From NCBI RefSeq assembly GCF_020382885.2, contig NC_058516.1, forward strand, positions 10,903,902 through 10,967,901: a stretch of 64,000 nucleotides of DNA. Reading direction: 5' to 3'. Both the position numbers and the translations under genes were made by a program. A model generated the notes under the pieces. It was not told where the DNA came from and ran no database searches. It worked only from the letters and a program-made list of their open reading frames with translations. This DNA comes from Scatophagus argus (lineage: Eukaryota > Chordata > Actinopteri > Scatophagidae). The first letter of the stretch is position 1; each line of letters opens with the position of its first letter. Shown piece by piece: positions 50,721 to 61,266 of this stretch.

Positions 50721-51531
50721 ACCATAACAATATAAGGAATTCAGTGGTCACAGAAGACCTTTAAAACAAATTCATCACCATCTAAGCCACATTTCAGGAC
50801 AATTTTAACATTTAAGCTGTTGTGTTTCTGAATACCAAGAAATGAATTCAGGTGTCAAATGGTGTCACCACTCACAGTGTTAATCAGCATAAAACAAAGA
50901 TCTGATAATATACATTCACTTTTGGGTACTTGCATACAAGTGACTGCATGCGCTCTTGGATGAAACTGTACAAACTGTACAACTGTACGAAATATGTCTG
51001 TGGATATTCTCATTCATCCAGGTCAAAGCTGTCTCAGGGAGATTGAATCCAACACACTTGGACTTGGTTAATAGCGTTCAAGTCCAGTTGTGTTCAATTC
51101 AGTCCCCTTGAGATAACTGTAATATGTTGTTGTTGTGTGTATTTGGCCTAAAAAAATGTAAATATTCATTCTCATGGGGGTGTCCTCACTGTCTTCACAT
51201 CTCTTCACAGTTTGCAAATGAATTACGAATTTGTTTTGCTCCCAAAACACACTGATGGGACTTTGATTTAACACTGCCTTTTGGACACTGTGAACTTTTG
51301 GAACTTTCTATTTTTATATAATGTACACTGTAAAAAAAAAAATGAATAAATCAGTTTTGGTGCCACCATTTTGGTTATCTATGCTAGAAGTTTAGCCAAA
51401 GTGTCCTTTTACCACATTACTTTTGCTAGCTTAAGATAAGCTAGCCTTTGATAAATATTTTGGTATCCCACAAATACTGCTGTATCTGCGCAATAGCTTT
51501 AACTATCTTAATAATCTTAATAGGGCTAATC

Positions 51532-51551
51532 AATTACAGTGTACTGTAATT
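51532..51551. repeat. Perfect 20-bp palindrome
   Basis: AATTACAGT-GT-ACTGTAATT, with no mismatch. It is flanked by ctaatc on the left and agtcaa on the right. Function unknown. Confidence 0.9.
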
Positions 51552-51654
51552 AGTCAAATACTGTACCTCTGATTTACTAACAGGGTATCAAAGATCTGGG
51601 AAAAACCTGAAAATATTCACAACTGAGAAACAAACCAGTAAATTTTCAGAATTT

Positions 51655-51718
51655 TGGCTAAAAATGATGCAAACTTTGATCGACTAATTGATTAATTGGC
51701 TAATCATTTCAGCTCTAG
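51655..51718. mobile_element. Terminal fragment of a fish GATTAATTG-type repeat
   Basis: The phrase gatcgactaattgattaatt followed by ggctaatcatttcagctcta matches the usual right end of a common teleost repeat (…attaatcgtttcagctctag). It may be the same family as 33545-33655. Confidence 0.5.
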
Positions 51719-53529
51719 AGGAAACTTTAGTCCATCTTGCTTCGATGTATTGATCATTTATTCACAGTCAACTAAATACCTGGAATGATCTCAGAAACTG
51801 GTATTCAGGTGTGTATTATTATTTTTTCTTTATGCCGTGACATGTTAGTGTCATCTTTAACCTCCATGTTCTGGAGATAATCCAGAGATGATATCACACT
51901 TTGGGTTTCTCCAACTTTCCAGCTCCCAAAAATAGGTGACCAAATATGCACAAAGAACCAAATCTCATTGCTCAAAAGCTTTTTTGTTGTTTAGAGTAGA
52001 TTTTTCATTTTTTTGAAAGTGTTTTAAGTGGTTTGACTGATGCACGAGCAGGAAGAAGAAGGTTACGAGGGGCTCTTTTTAGCAACTTCACTCCTTCAAC
52101 TTCCGCCGTGTCTTGAATAAATGATGTTTCTTGAGAGAAGAAATGCATGCAAGGTAAGTCATCGGAACGTTAAGGTCCACTATTTTGTCCTGTATACCAC
52201 AGTGATTATGTTCTCTATTTTTCATGCATTTTTCAGGTACGAGGGGTCTTAACTTATGAATTATAGAAGCAAGAGGAGCACCTGAAGACGAGAGCTTGAG
52301 TATTATACTCGAATGTGGATCAAAAAGTTAGCTGTGCTGTTATTTATCGATTCATTCATTTTAATTAGTTCGTTAGTTGCTGGTCTGGCAGCAATTGGAC
52401 TGGAAGGAAAAATGTAAAAAGGAACAACAATGAATCTGATTTATCATTTCAATTTGCATACTAGCCCACAGGTATCCCACTTAGAGCCCAATTTTGCCAA
52501 CATGGGGCCTACCTTTAACAAATCTGTAGCTGCTATTGTAAATGAACACAGAGATGAGTGTCCACATGGACTTCCTGTTGCCCTTCGTGGACTCGTAACA
52601 CTCACAGAACCCACATGCGCATACATACTGTGTTATAGTTGTGCTCGAATGGGTGATATCTGCACAAAGTGATACAGATTAGTATTAATGGTCTCAGACT
52701 AGGTGGAAATCTAGATTTGTGAGGAATTTTGGTACTTTAGTCAGATCTTTTGCCTGCCCATGGTTAATTTCCTGCAGTCTTTTCTGCCAGTGCAATTAAT
52801 GCTTCTGTGAGATAAAAGGCACTGCTAGGCTCAGTTCCTGGAAATCCTGTTTTCCACTGTCGAGGCTGTAATCCTGTTTGTGTTTCCAGCTGACGCTGGG
52901 CAGGCAGGTCAGCAGTGCAGCCTGATCACGACACTACCAGCCGATCCCTGGTAGAAAAGCCCCAGCCTGCTGCCAGAACGTACACAACACATACTTGTAT
53001 AATTGATAGTAAAAACACAGCTGTTCAGAGTGTACTTCTGTATTTGACACATTGCGCACTGAGACAGACTCCAGGCTTTTTGAACTGGTATAAAGCCATG
53101 TGGAAAATGAACAGATTGTATGGTTGCTCACATTTTACGGAAATACCAGTGTGTGCCCATCTACTGCGAAATATTTGAAAGTAGTTAGTTCTCACATCAT
53201 TGCTCTGCACAGACTGCACTCCAGTGTTTATCGCTCAAAGTCCAGCGAGCATCTCTGCGCCGCTCTCTCGTTTAATCTGCTGTAGTAAAACCACTGGATC
53301 ACTAAAATAGACGACACTCGTGCCCCGTATTGATTTATTTATTCATGTGAATGTCTTTTTTTTTCTTTCATTTAGTAAATGAAAAAACTGGAGCAAAAGT
53401 CCATAAATATTGCACATAACACAGATTCACTCATCAAGACCATTTGCTGCACACATACTCTATATTTTGTTTTATTTACATAGCAGTTGAAGGTTTGTAG
53501 AACTTAGTATGAAGGTTTAAAAAAAACAT

Positions 53530-53565
53530 GTCAAGGAAAAATTCTTGGTGGAATTTTTCCTTGAC
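53530..53565. repeat. Perfect 15-bp inverted repeat with 6-base loop
   Basis: GTCAAGGAAAAATTC, loop TTGGTG, then GAATTTTTCCTTGAC. The arms are exactly complementary over 15 bp. No flanking duplication or gene association is visible. Confidence 0.9.
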
Positions 53566-54551
53566 TCAATGACGTTTTTGTTGAGATGAAGAGAAATAAA
53601 GAGAGAAACCCACAAACATATTTAAGTTCTATCTGAGAAGTCTCAGGGCAAGACACTTCTTCTCAAAAGAGAACAAAACAACTTTATCCTCCCACTTTAA
53701 ACTTGCTTAATCCACTACATCCCCTTCTTGGAAGATTTGTCTGATCAAAGTGTTTCTGAACACGTGAAGACTTAAGTCCATGAAACAAAGTGGGTCGTTT
53801 CCATTTGTTCAGTGGACAATATAAAAGTCCTCAAAGACAGACACAGAACTGTTGACTTGAAATTTGTCACTTCTGGAACTCTGTATATCACATGCTTCGT
53901 CTGTATAAGCCCCAAATAAAGTTCCTGCTTACTTTTGCATGATGTTTTTATCCATGATATTGTCTAAAGGAACTCAGAGTGAGCCAACGAAAAGGTTTAG
54001 ATATGGACCATTCCTCTATGTACACAGGTTCAAGAGACTGCATGGCAGGACACGGCTATTTATAACAAAGGGATATTTTGAGGCTGTGCATATAACTGCC
54101 TTATTGGCCAGGTAAGTGCTGAGACACTCAGGTAAAAGCAGTCCACAGATGCAGACCACTCAGTGTCTAAGATGTTTGAATAAGCAGTGAAAATGGGAGC
54201 TTGCCTGATCAACAGCAAAGTGTTCCTGGTTATTTTTGTCCGCCGGAAGGCTTGAAAAGGTAAAACCATGGCTACAAATTGCTCCTGTTAGCCTCGCAGC
54301 AAAATGTATCTGTAACTGTTTTTCCGCCGGGGTTTTTGGATATAGAAGAAATTTTTTTGTACCACATACAGCGACAATGTTATTTGCTCCAGATAATGTG
54401 AGCAAAGTCGATCGACTACACTTGCATATGACATTTTCTTTAATATTACAACTGACCATCACACAGTGGATTATGGGCTTCCAGATATACAAGAATGCAT
54501 GCAATGATGACCCTCCTAATGACCTGAAAACTCCTATTATTCTTCTGCAAT

Positions 54552-55015
54552 AAGATGGGCAGTGGTGGAAAATAATTTAGTATATTGACAGAAGTAACGT
54601 GCTTGAGTAATTGAGTAAATGTACTTATTACAATTTTTAATGCAAGGATTGTACTTTTCACTGCACTGCAATTATTTGAATTTAATCAAGACATACATTA
54701 TGATGCAATATTAGAGGGAGTGGTTAAGATAAAACTGTACTGAATTCACAAGCTACTCTGCTGATAAAATATATATAAAGTAGTTAAACCACATTCACCA
54801 GTTCCAGCAATAAATTGATAACATTAGTGCATATGTTCATGTATTCAGAAATATGGCATACTGTACTCATTTTACTTTTGGTACTTTAGGTGTATTTTGA
54901 TGCTAATACTTTTGTACTGTTACTTAAGTAAAAATTTAAATACATGCTCATAACAGAGTATTTCTACAATGTGGCATTGTTACTGAGTACAAGATCTTCC
55001 ACCTCTGAAGAAGGA
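54552..55015. mobile_element. Full-length hAT-like MITE (CAGTGGTGGAA termini)
   Basis: The element spans 54560-55007 (448 bp). The left terminus CAGTGGTGGAA and right terminus TTCCACCTCTG are inverted repeats matching at 10 of 11 positions. The interior has the family's typical phrases (cttgagtaattgagtaaatg; tacttttggtactttaggt; gatgctaatacttttgtact; cataacagagtatttctac). The flanking octamers AAGATGGG and AAGAAGGA agree at 6 of 8. No transposase is present. Confidence 0.75.
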
Positions 55016-55234
55016 TTATACCCATGACACTCATTACTAATTCAAAGTCAGTGAGTCAGTAATAAGTTTAAATACTCCAGGAAGCAGAAGTGTAATACAG
55101 GAAGTAGAGAGTGGCTACAGTGAAAGTCTTTTCTATCTTTATCTTTAGATAACATAATTATTTGCTCATCATAACTGATTAATAAAAAACACATCACAAA
55201 AGAACATTTAACTTGTTATGAAGATGAGTTTCTG

Positions 55235-55256
55235 GTGTGTGTGTGTGTGTGTGTGT
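55235..55256. repeat. (TG)n microsatellite
   Basis: A pure TG array of about 11 units, immediately before the Tc1 fossil. Confidence 0.95.
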
Positions 55257-55290
55257 TGAAAGCAGAAATACTGTGTCATTTCAGGTTCAC

Positions 55291-55440
55291 TTAGACAAAA
55301 GTATTGGGCCACCTGAACATTAGACCAATGGGGACTTAAATGACATTGCATTCTAAATACATAGACAGCTTCGCAGTGCTGAAGCATTAAGATATCCCTT
55401 CACTGGAAGGGGCCAGGCCTGAAAAACAAGCTCCATCCCA
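55291..55440 (-). mobile_element. Internally deleted Tc1/mariner transposon fossil
   Basis: It begins with tagacaaaagtattgggcca, the usual terminal phrase of a very abundant fish Tc1/mariner-like family, followed by cctgaacattagaccaatgg and ttctaaatacatagaca. It then jumps to gctgaagcattaagatatcc and cttcactggaaggggcc, which in intact copies lie hundreds of bases further in, within the antisense of the transposase gene. Most of the element is therefore deleted. The other end is missing. Inactive. Confidence 0.65.
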
Positions 55441-56459
55441 GTACTTCTGTCTATATATTGTATCTGTGAAACAACATCGCCTCCCATACCAGCAGTGGTG
55501 AAAACACACTTCACGCTGCACATGGCTGTGGAGCCTAAAACCTTCCTCAGGTTCTTTTATTTATGCTTTTATTTTGACAATACTGCCATCTGCTGGGTAA
55601 AGGGAGAATCTACATGGAGTCTTCTGACAGGAAGAACATGTTTTGCCTGCATTATAATCTGCATGTAAAGGGTAAAGAAAAGTGCAGGAGGTATTGGGAT
55701 GACAGGAGTGACTTAGGAAAAATAGACTTTTCATTTTCTTTTACTTTTTGGTAAGGGGGTGTTATGTGTTTTATCCAGTGGCACAGGAAGACCTCCATGT
55801 ACAGAGGGAAGAATAAATCAGATAAAAGACCTGTCAAGAGTAATGTTTGTGTTTGGTATAACAAGACATACAAACCTTAGCTCAAAACCAACCTTGGACT
55901 GCATAAACTAATTAAAGAGTAGGCTCTTGGTTCTGCACCAAGACTTGTGGTAAGAGCTCAAAATACGCATGCCCCAATTGATGTCTGTAATATTAAGTTA
56001 AAATACACACACATAATGAGTAATAGTGGATGATTAAGATTTGCATGCACAAGGAGTTGGTTGATTTTTGTTGTTTTCACTGAGTACTTCCCAACCTGAA
56101 AGTCCAATGTTTTCCCTTCAAAACTGTAAAAATAATTAATGCAGATAGTCACGTAACGTTCTGGTTCACATTAATCTATAACAACATGCAGGCTTTGACG
56201 ATGAAAAATCTACATTGCCTGATTTCAAGGGTTCACAATCCAACAAGGCTGAGAAACACGGACTTAACCATTAACAAAACAAGAGCAAACCAAATCCTTC
56301 TGGACATACGTTGGTAACCTACCTTCCTTTCTTTCTTACAATAAATTATAGTATCAATAATTTGTGTATGTTACTGGTTTAAGCCTAAAGTCTTTCCCAT
56401 GTCCACAAAAGTTACCTTGTGCCTCCCCACGCAGCTATTTTACTCCTTGGACTATATTA

Positions 56460-56747
56460 AGGTCCCCTCCCCCCCCACCGGGTTTCTAAAATAGTCGCGT
56501 CCATCATTCAGACGCATCTGGTTTTGAGTAGCGCGAGCGGCAGCAGTGTGCATGAGGAACCTCCCGGCGCGCGCAGCAGGAACAAGCGGAACACCTGTCT
56601 CGAGGCGGACAGTTTAGCAAGCAGCGGCTCGCGAGCTCTCATGTTCTGCTGTGTGGCGTGAAGCTGGAGCACGCAGCCCGGAACCCGCCACCCCTCCGCT
56701 GGGCTGGACCGGAGCAGCCAGCCCTCTGGACCGATGTACTGGCCGAA
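56460..56747 (+). promoter_or_regulatory. cacnb4: cacnb4 upstream promoter / 5'UTR with three uORFs
   Basis: A CpG-rich block (gtcgcgtcc, gcgcgagcggc, ggcgcgcgcagc) precedes the beta4b-type start in otherwise AT-rich DNA, as expected of a CpG-island promoter. No TATA box is clear. Upstream ATGs open a 21-codon uORF (56552-56617), a 6-codon uORF (56641-56661) and an out-of-frame ORF from 56734 that overlaps the main start. The transcription start is not defined by the sequence. Confidence 0.55.
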
Positions 56748-58399
56748 ATGTCCAGACACATCTACATACGGAACAAGATTGGCGAGGGCATCCAAGCGCC
56801 CATCTTTCAGGTAGGTCATTTCGAGCCAAGCTTCTAGTTTATTTCTTATTTTAACATTATGACAATTTCTTTGCTAATCGGAAACAGATATATTCAGGAG
56901 AATACTTCAAAAGCTTGAACTGAAACAGGCTACCCGTGTATTTGGCACAGGTAGGCTAGCAGGGGCTTGTTGACATTTTATGTCAACAGAAAGTCTTGGG
57001 TAAAAGCTGGTACAATTTTAAATGTTAAAATCTTTCACTAAAAAGTTTTTAAGACACCATAACTCACAGTTATAACGTGTCCTGACTTGTCGGAATTGGT
57101 TCGTAGACCTTTTAACACGAATACAGCGACAAGTAGCCATAACTTCTGTTGCTAAATGCCTAGCTTATCTGTGGAACACTTAACCCGTGTCACTTTTCAG
57201 TGTTAATTTGTTGATTTTATTTTTTATTTTTAAATATTTGGAATAATGAAGGTTATTATGATTAATGACTCTGTCGAAGAATAACAGACTGAATCAGTCC
57301 TGTCTACTTCCCACTCAAGAAAATGTCCACAATTAAAAAAACAAAAAACAAACGAACAAAAAAACAACACATTTGTGGAATTATAACAACGTGTTGTCCT
57401 ATAAACACTTTTTAAAAATGATCTTTAATCATCATTTCATTCAGCTGAAACACTTTTAATTTGCCGGTAAATGTGTATATGAGGCATTTCAGTTCCTGTA
57501 GTAAATCAACCTGAAATTAACTGTTGCAGTTGGTTAAATAGTCACAATCTCTTAGAAATACGCCTTAGAATTACTACCATGGTAAGGAGTGTTAGAATTA
57601 GTAGATTTTCTGAAGAGGTTCTGTATATAAAAGGAAGGGCATTTATTAGCCCCTGGCAACTGAAAACTGAATTTTTCTTCACCTTAATCGATCATTGGAG
57701 GCTCCAGCCTGATATTAATAGCAGGTTATTCATAGACTTAGCTAACTCTTCTTGGCTTTTGGCTGTTGGTTTGAATTGGGAGACAAGTCAGAGAGACAGA
57801 AGAGAGATGGTGACCCAGATTAATGACCCCCTTTTTATAAATTCAGGGAAGTAGGCTCTGACTTTTTAACGGTGACATTGTCATTAACTCTGGAGAATTG
57901 AACATAAATGGGGCAAATCACTGGCAGATAATTAATTTAGCTCCTTGGAGATTAACTCTGCTGGTATATTTGGAGTGTTTGTAGAGAGAGAAAAAGTAAG
58001 AAAGAGAAAGTCGGGAGCTTGGGAGAAAAGTGAGTAAGCAAGGCAAAGATGTAATGCAAAAGCATACAGTAGAATTCACATTAAGTCGTGTTACATGTGG
58101 CATTAATACCTATAATACGTGTCTAAAGTGGATGAACATGAATTTCCCCTTGCTCTGAGTTTTAGCTTGATGTGGCTTTATTGCACTTGCATAATAGCAA
58201 ACACACAGATAGTATAACAGATGCTCCTGAAGAAAACTTCAAAGAGACATTTAAACAATAAAAGGTTTTCTTGCTGCTTGTGAGCTTGCTTTTTCACCCC
58301 CCTCCCCACACACAGGTGAATCGAGGGACTTACTCCAGGAGGAGTCGACTCAAGAGGTCTGATGGCAGCACCACCTCCACCAGTTTCATCCTCAGACAG
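56748..58399 (+). CDS. cacnb4: Calcium channel beta-4 subunit, beta4b-type N-terminus (two exons; gene continues past window)
   Basis: CACNB4 encodes the cytoplasmic beta-4 auxiliary subunit that binds the alpha-1 pore subunit, promotes its surface delivery and tunes gating. Exon 1 (56748-56810) encodes 21 residues starting [14 protein letters not shown] and ends in phase 0. Exon 2 (58316-58399) encodes 28 residues, [20 protein letters not shown] then STSFILRQ, nearly identical to the segment specific to mammalian beta-4. Together they give 49 residues, the mammalian beta4b leader length. The first exon itself is diverged. The next, shared exon (GSADSYTSRPSDSD... in this family) is not in the window, so the SH3 and guanylate-kinase domains are absent here by truncation. 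The start has G at -3. Fish may carry cacnb4a and cacnb4b; the copy is undetermined. Confidence 0.88.
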
Positions 58400-60559
58400 G
58401 TACCGAAATGCAAACGAAGGCGTGCTTTCCAGAACAGAAATCATTAGGCCTGTCACAATAATAAACATTTGATATTCAAATGTCTGAATTAAAAGTTCAT
58501 CACTGTGTAAGTGGCATAAAATGGTCTAAAACAGTCCAGTTATTTCTGGGACAATAGACTGTCCAACAAAAGTAGCTAAAGCCACTTGCCTAGAAATCAG
58601 TGAGCATCTTTGGTTGTAATATGGATTGTCATGCGCATTTCTGACTGTTTACTCCAGTTAAGGAAGGGACGCGTATGCCTTCATAGCTTCCTCTCAAGAT
58701 TCTTACATACTGCATATCTAATATTGTATATTGCCTTGTATGGCTTTTTGCACAAATGATAACAATCCTCTTAAATTCCTAAGAAAAATCCATGACATTT
58801 GGTAAATGACTTTTATTCAACAGTCTCCCACAGTAATGCTGGTAGAGTGTTTCCTCCTAACTGTAATTTGAGTGACCTGAAGCACCCAAAGGTGACAACT
58901 ACTAGACCAACGTACTCTTAGCTCTAGAGATGCCGCTTGCATGATGTGGGCTGATGTGATGCAGCATCGTCTGCAGAGGGCAGTAATTTGCTGTCAGTAT
59001 GAGGTAGAGTAAAACAAGTAAAAGAGGAAACAAAGAAGACACCAAGAAGCAAGTTTAAATGGTTTGAAAGATTACTCTAAGCACAAATTGTCCCTGAAAA
59101 TGAGCCTCACGCATTGGAAGCATTAGAGATAAAATTGTATGCACATTCATTGCTATTTTATCTCTGTTTCAGTGTAAAAAAACTACAGTTTAGGTAACCA
59201 TTCAAACAAAACTGACACTTTTTACATGAAAAGAAGCTTAATGTAATTTAATTCTGATTTTACACAAGGGCAGGGACGGTTTATCATAGTCCAGTTTTTC
59301 ACCTCTAATTGCACCAGTCTGGGTGGCAGGGTCCTACTTTTGCCTGCAGAAAAAGTTTGGGAACCACTGATTTACACAGTCATGCCATAAGCCTAAGTTA
59401 TTTATTAATCAGTATGTCCCCATGAACAACATTTTTTCCCCTGCATTTGATGAGCAAAAAATATTAAACTTCAGGTTTTATGCTGTGACAAATTAGAATA
59501 AGATTTAATTTTTTCTTATATTTGGATGTAAGAAGCTGAAATCTGGGATTGTCACAAAAACGTTATGCAACAAGTTTGATTATCTGTGAATTATTTAAGT
59601 CGCTTACCGTGCAAAAATTTGTTGATTCCTTCTCAAATGTGAAAAATACTTTGTTCTATTTTATACTTACTATTGGTCTGATTAGAAAAAAAGCTTAAAC
59701 TTAACATCAGCTTGGTGGTTATTTTACAGGCTTATCCCCCTGTATTTAGGCTTGATATGCTTAAATCTAACTACTTTTTTAGCAAACAAAAACAACACTG
59801 TTCACTGACTGATTGATTTTTGGGAATTCTCACATTCTTGCACCTTTATTTCATTTAAGAAAATATAGTCAGTGTTAGATAAAGAGGTTTTGTGTACATA
59901 AAGTGAAAAAAAATTGAAATGAGGTATGATACCCAGCACTATATAAGATTCACTATTTCTCCAGCAGAATTTTAGCCCTTGCTGTATGGAAATGGCTTTG
60001 AAACAGCGTTTAACCTTCATGATGAGAGGTTAAATTTACAGCAAATATAACTAAACAGTTAACTGAACAAATTAAATCAGGAAAAAAATCCAGTCCATAA
60101 AACATGGGTATATTCTGTACTTCTTGGAGTCTGGATTGTATTTCTACAATTTTGGCTATGAACCTGGTCCAGAGTGTCCTATTTGGATACATTAAATATC
60201 CATAAAACATAAAGCTTTATTGAATTTTTATTTTAGCAGCATAGCTGTATCACTCATGATTTCATTATCAAGTGGAAATAAGATGCTAATTTGTCTCCAT
60301 TATCAGAATTTAATTATCAGAACCACACTGAATGTATTTTCTGCTCCCTGTGGAAAATAAATAAGCACATGAGAATGAGAGGTAACAGGGAAATGGAGGA
60401 TGCTGTTCCCCTCTTTCACTCCCCCTCCCCCGATCCCCCCTACCTCCCCGCACAAAAAAAAAAAAAAAAATCAAGGAGAACGCTCATCCAAGCTGAGTGG
60501 ACGGCCAGCCAGCCAATCAGCTCCTTGCACACTGACTGTGTCATCAGGCTTAGATATTG
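58400..60559 (+). other. cacnb4: cacnb4 intron between the beta4b leader exon 2 and the beta4a exon
   Basis: No coding exon is seen. Mostly AT-rich unique sequence, with a short repeat-like phrase (aaaagtttgggaaccactga) near 59350. The 1.5-kb intron before it (56811-58315) contains a non-repetitive, possibly conserved stretch at about 57580-57980. Confidence 0.55.
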
Positions 60560-61024
60560 AGGAAGGATCCACTGCTCTGCTACTGCTGCTGCCGCTGCTG
60601 CTCGTTTTGTATATGTACATGTGTGTGTCTGTGTCGGGGTGTGTGTGTGTGTGTGTGTTGTATGTGTGCGTGCGTGCATGGAAGCCTGATGAAATGAAAC
60701 ACCAGGATTGGGCTACCTCCAGGGAGAACCTCTCCATTCCTATAATGTGAGGCAGCCAGCAGCACTGTGGGATCAGGGAGAAGCTGCATCCATCAAGTGA
60801 CGGGGCCTCCGGAGGACCAGGCGTGATCCAACAGGAGGGAGGGAGATTTTTAAGGGAAATTATTCTCCTCTGCTGTGGAGAGAAAGGATTGTCGTCATCC
60901 CCCCCATCCATCCTTTTTTTTTTTCCTCTCTGTGTGGTGCCTCCTCCTTTCTCCTCCGCCTCCACTCTCATTTTATTTCCCCCCCTCATTCTTCTAGAGG
61001 CGCTCGCTGGAATATCAAACCTCC
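60560..61024 (+). promoter_or_regulatory. cacnb4: Inferred internal promoter / 5'UTR for the beta4a-type start
   Basis: The beta4a exon encodes its own initiator Met and has no acceptor that would join it in frame to the leader, so transcription must start nearby. The region holds a CTG/CCG triplet cluster (60580-60603), TG repeats (60636-60682) and pyrimidine-rich tracts (about 60895-61000). No TATA box is seen. The transcription start is not resolved. Confidence 0.45.
60636..60682. repeat. Compound TG/TGCG microsatellite
   Basis: About ten TG units followed by ttgtatgtgtgcgtgcgtgc, within the inferred beta4a 5' region. Confidence 0.9.
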
Positions 61025-61069
61025 ATGTATGACAATTTGTACCTGCATGGATTTGAAGACTCGGAGGCG
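61025..61069 (+). CDS. cacnb4: Calcium channel beta-4 subunit, beta4a-type alternative first coding exon
   Basis: The 15-codon exon MYDNLYLHGFEDSEA ends in phase 0 at a strong donor (gtgagt). The mammalian beta4a isoform has the same 15-residue N-terminus with Ile in place of Phe at position 10. It is spliced directly to the shared GSADSY... exon, replacing the 49-residue beta4b leader. The order here, long leader first and short exon downstream, implies two promoters. The remainder of the gene lies beyond base 64000. Confidence 0.92.
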
Positions 61070-61147
61070 GTGAGTGTTTGGATGCATACGCGTGATGCTG
61101 CTTTTGCGCTCTCTTGCTATACGTTTATTGGAAGAAGCTTAGCTGTG

Positions 61148-61151
61148 CACG

Positions 61152-61183
<32 letters not shown>
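61148..61183. repeat. (AC)n microsatellite
   Basis: acgcacgc followed by a pure AC array of about 14 units, 80 bases inside the intron after the beta4a exon. Confidence 0.92.
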
Positions 61184-61248
61184 GGAGGCCTTTGATGGGT
61201 TAGCCAGCGGTACAGTGTAGCGTGATCGTGGGCTGTGCTTGGCTGGAA

Positions 61249-61266
61249 GGGGGTTGGGTGGGTGGG
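61249..61266 (+). other. cacnb4: Predicted G-quadruplex motif
   Basis: GGGGG-TT-GGG-T-GGG-T-GGG on the gene's sense strand, followed by further G runs to 61305. Four G-triplets with 1-2 base loops fit a very stable canonical quadruplex. Confidence 0.75.

Larger units (their letters stand above)
51720..56459. other. Intergenic region between sema5b and cacnb4
   Basis: No gene is recognised; small open frames are not supported by homology or splice context. Contents: a perfect hairpin (53530-53565), a complete hAT-like MITE (54560-55007), a (TG)n array (55235-55256), a Tc1/mariner fossil (55291-55440), and otherwise AT-rich unique sequence. Confidence 0.6.

Noticed and set aside
52430..52672. 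80-codon plus-strand frame downstream of sema5b
   Set aside because: No similarity that I recognise, no polyadenylation or splice context; treated as chance.
60471..60989. 172-codon minus-strand frame antisense to the cacnb4 5' region
   Set aside because: Built from CA-repeat translation (HTHTH runs) and Gly/Lys-rich purine tracts; not a protein.
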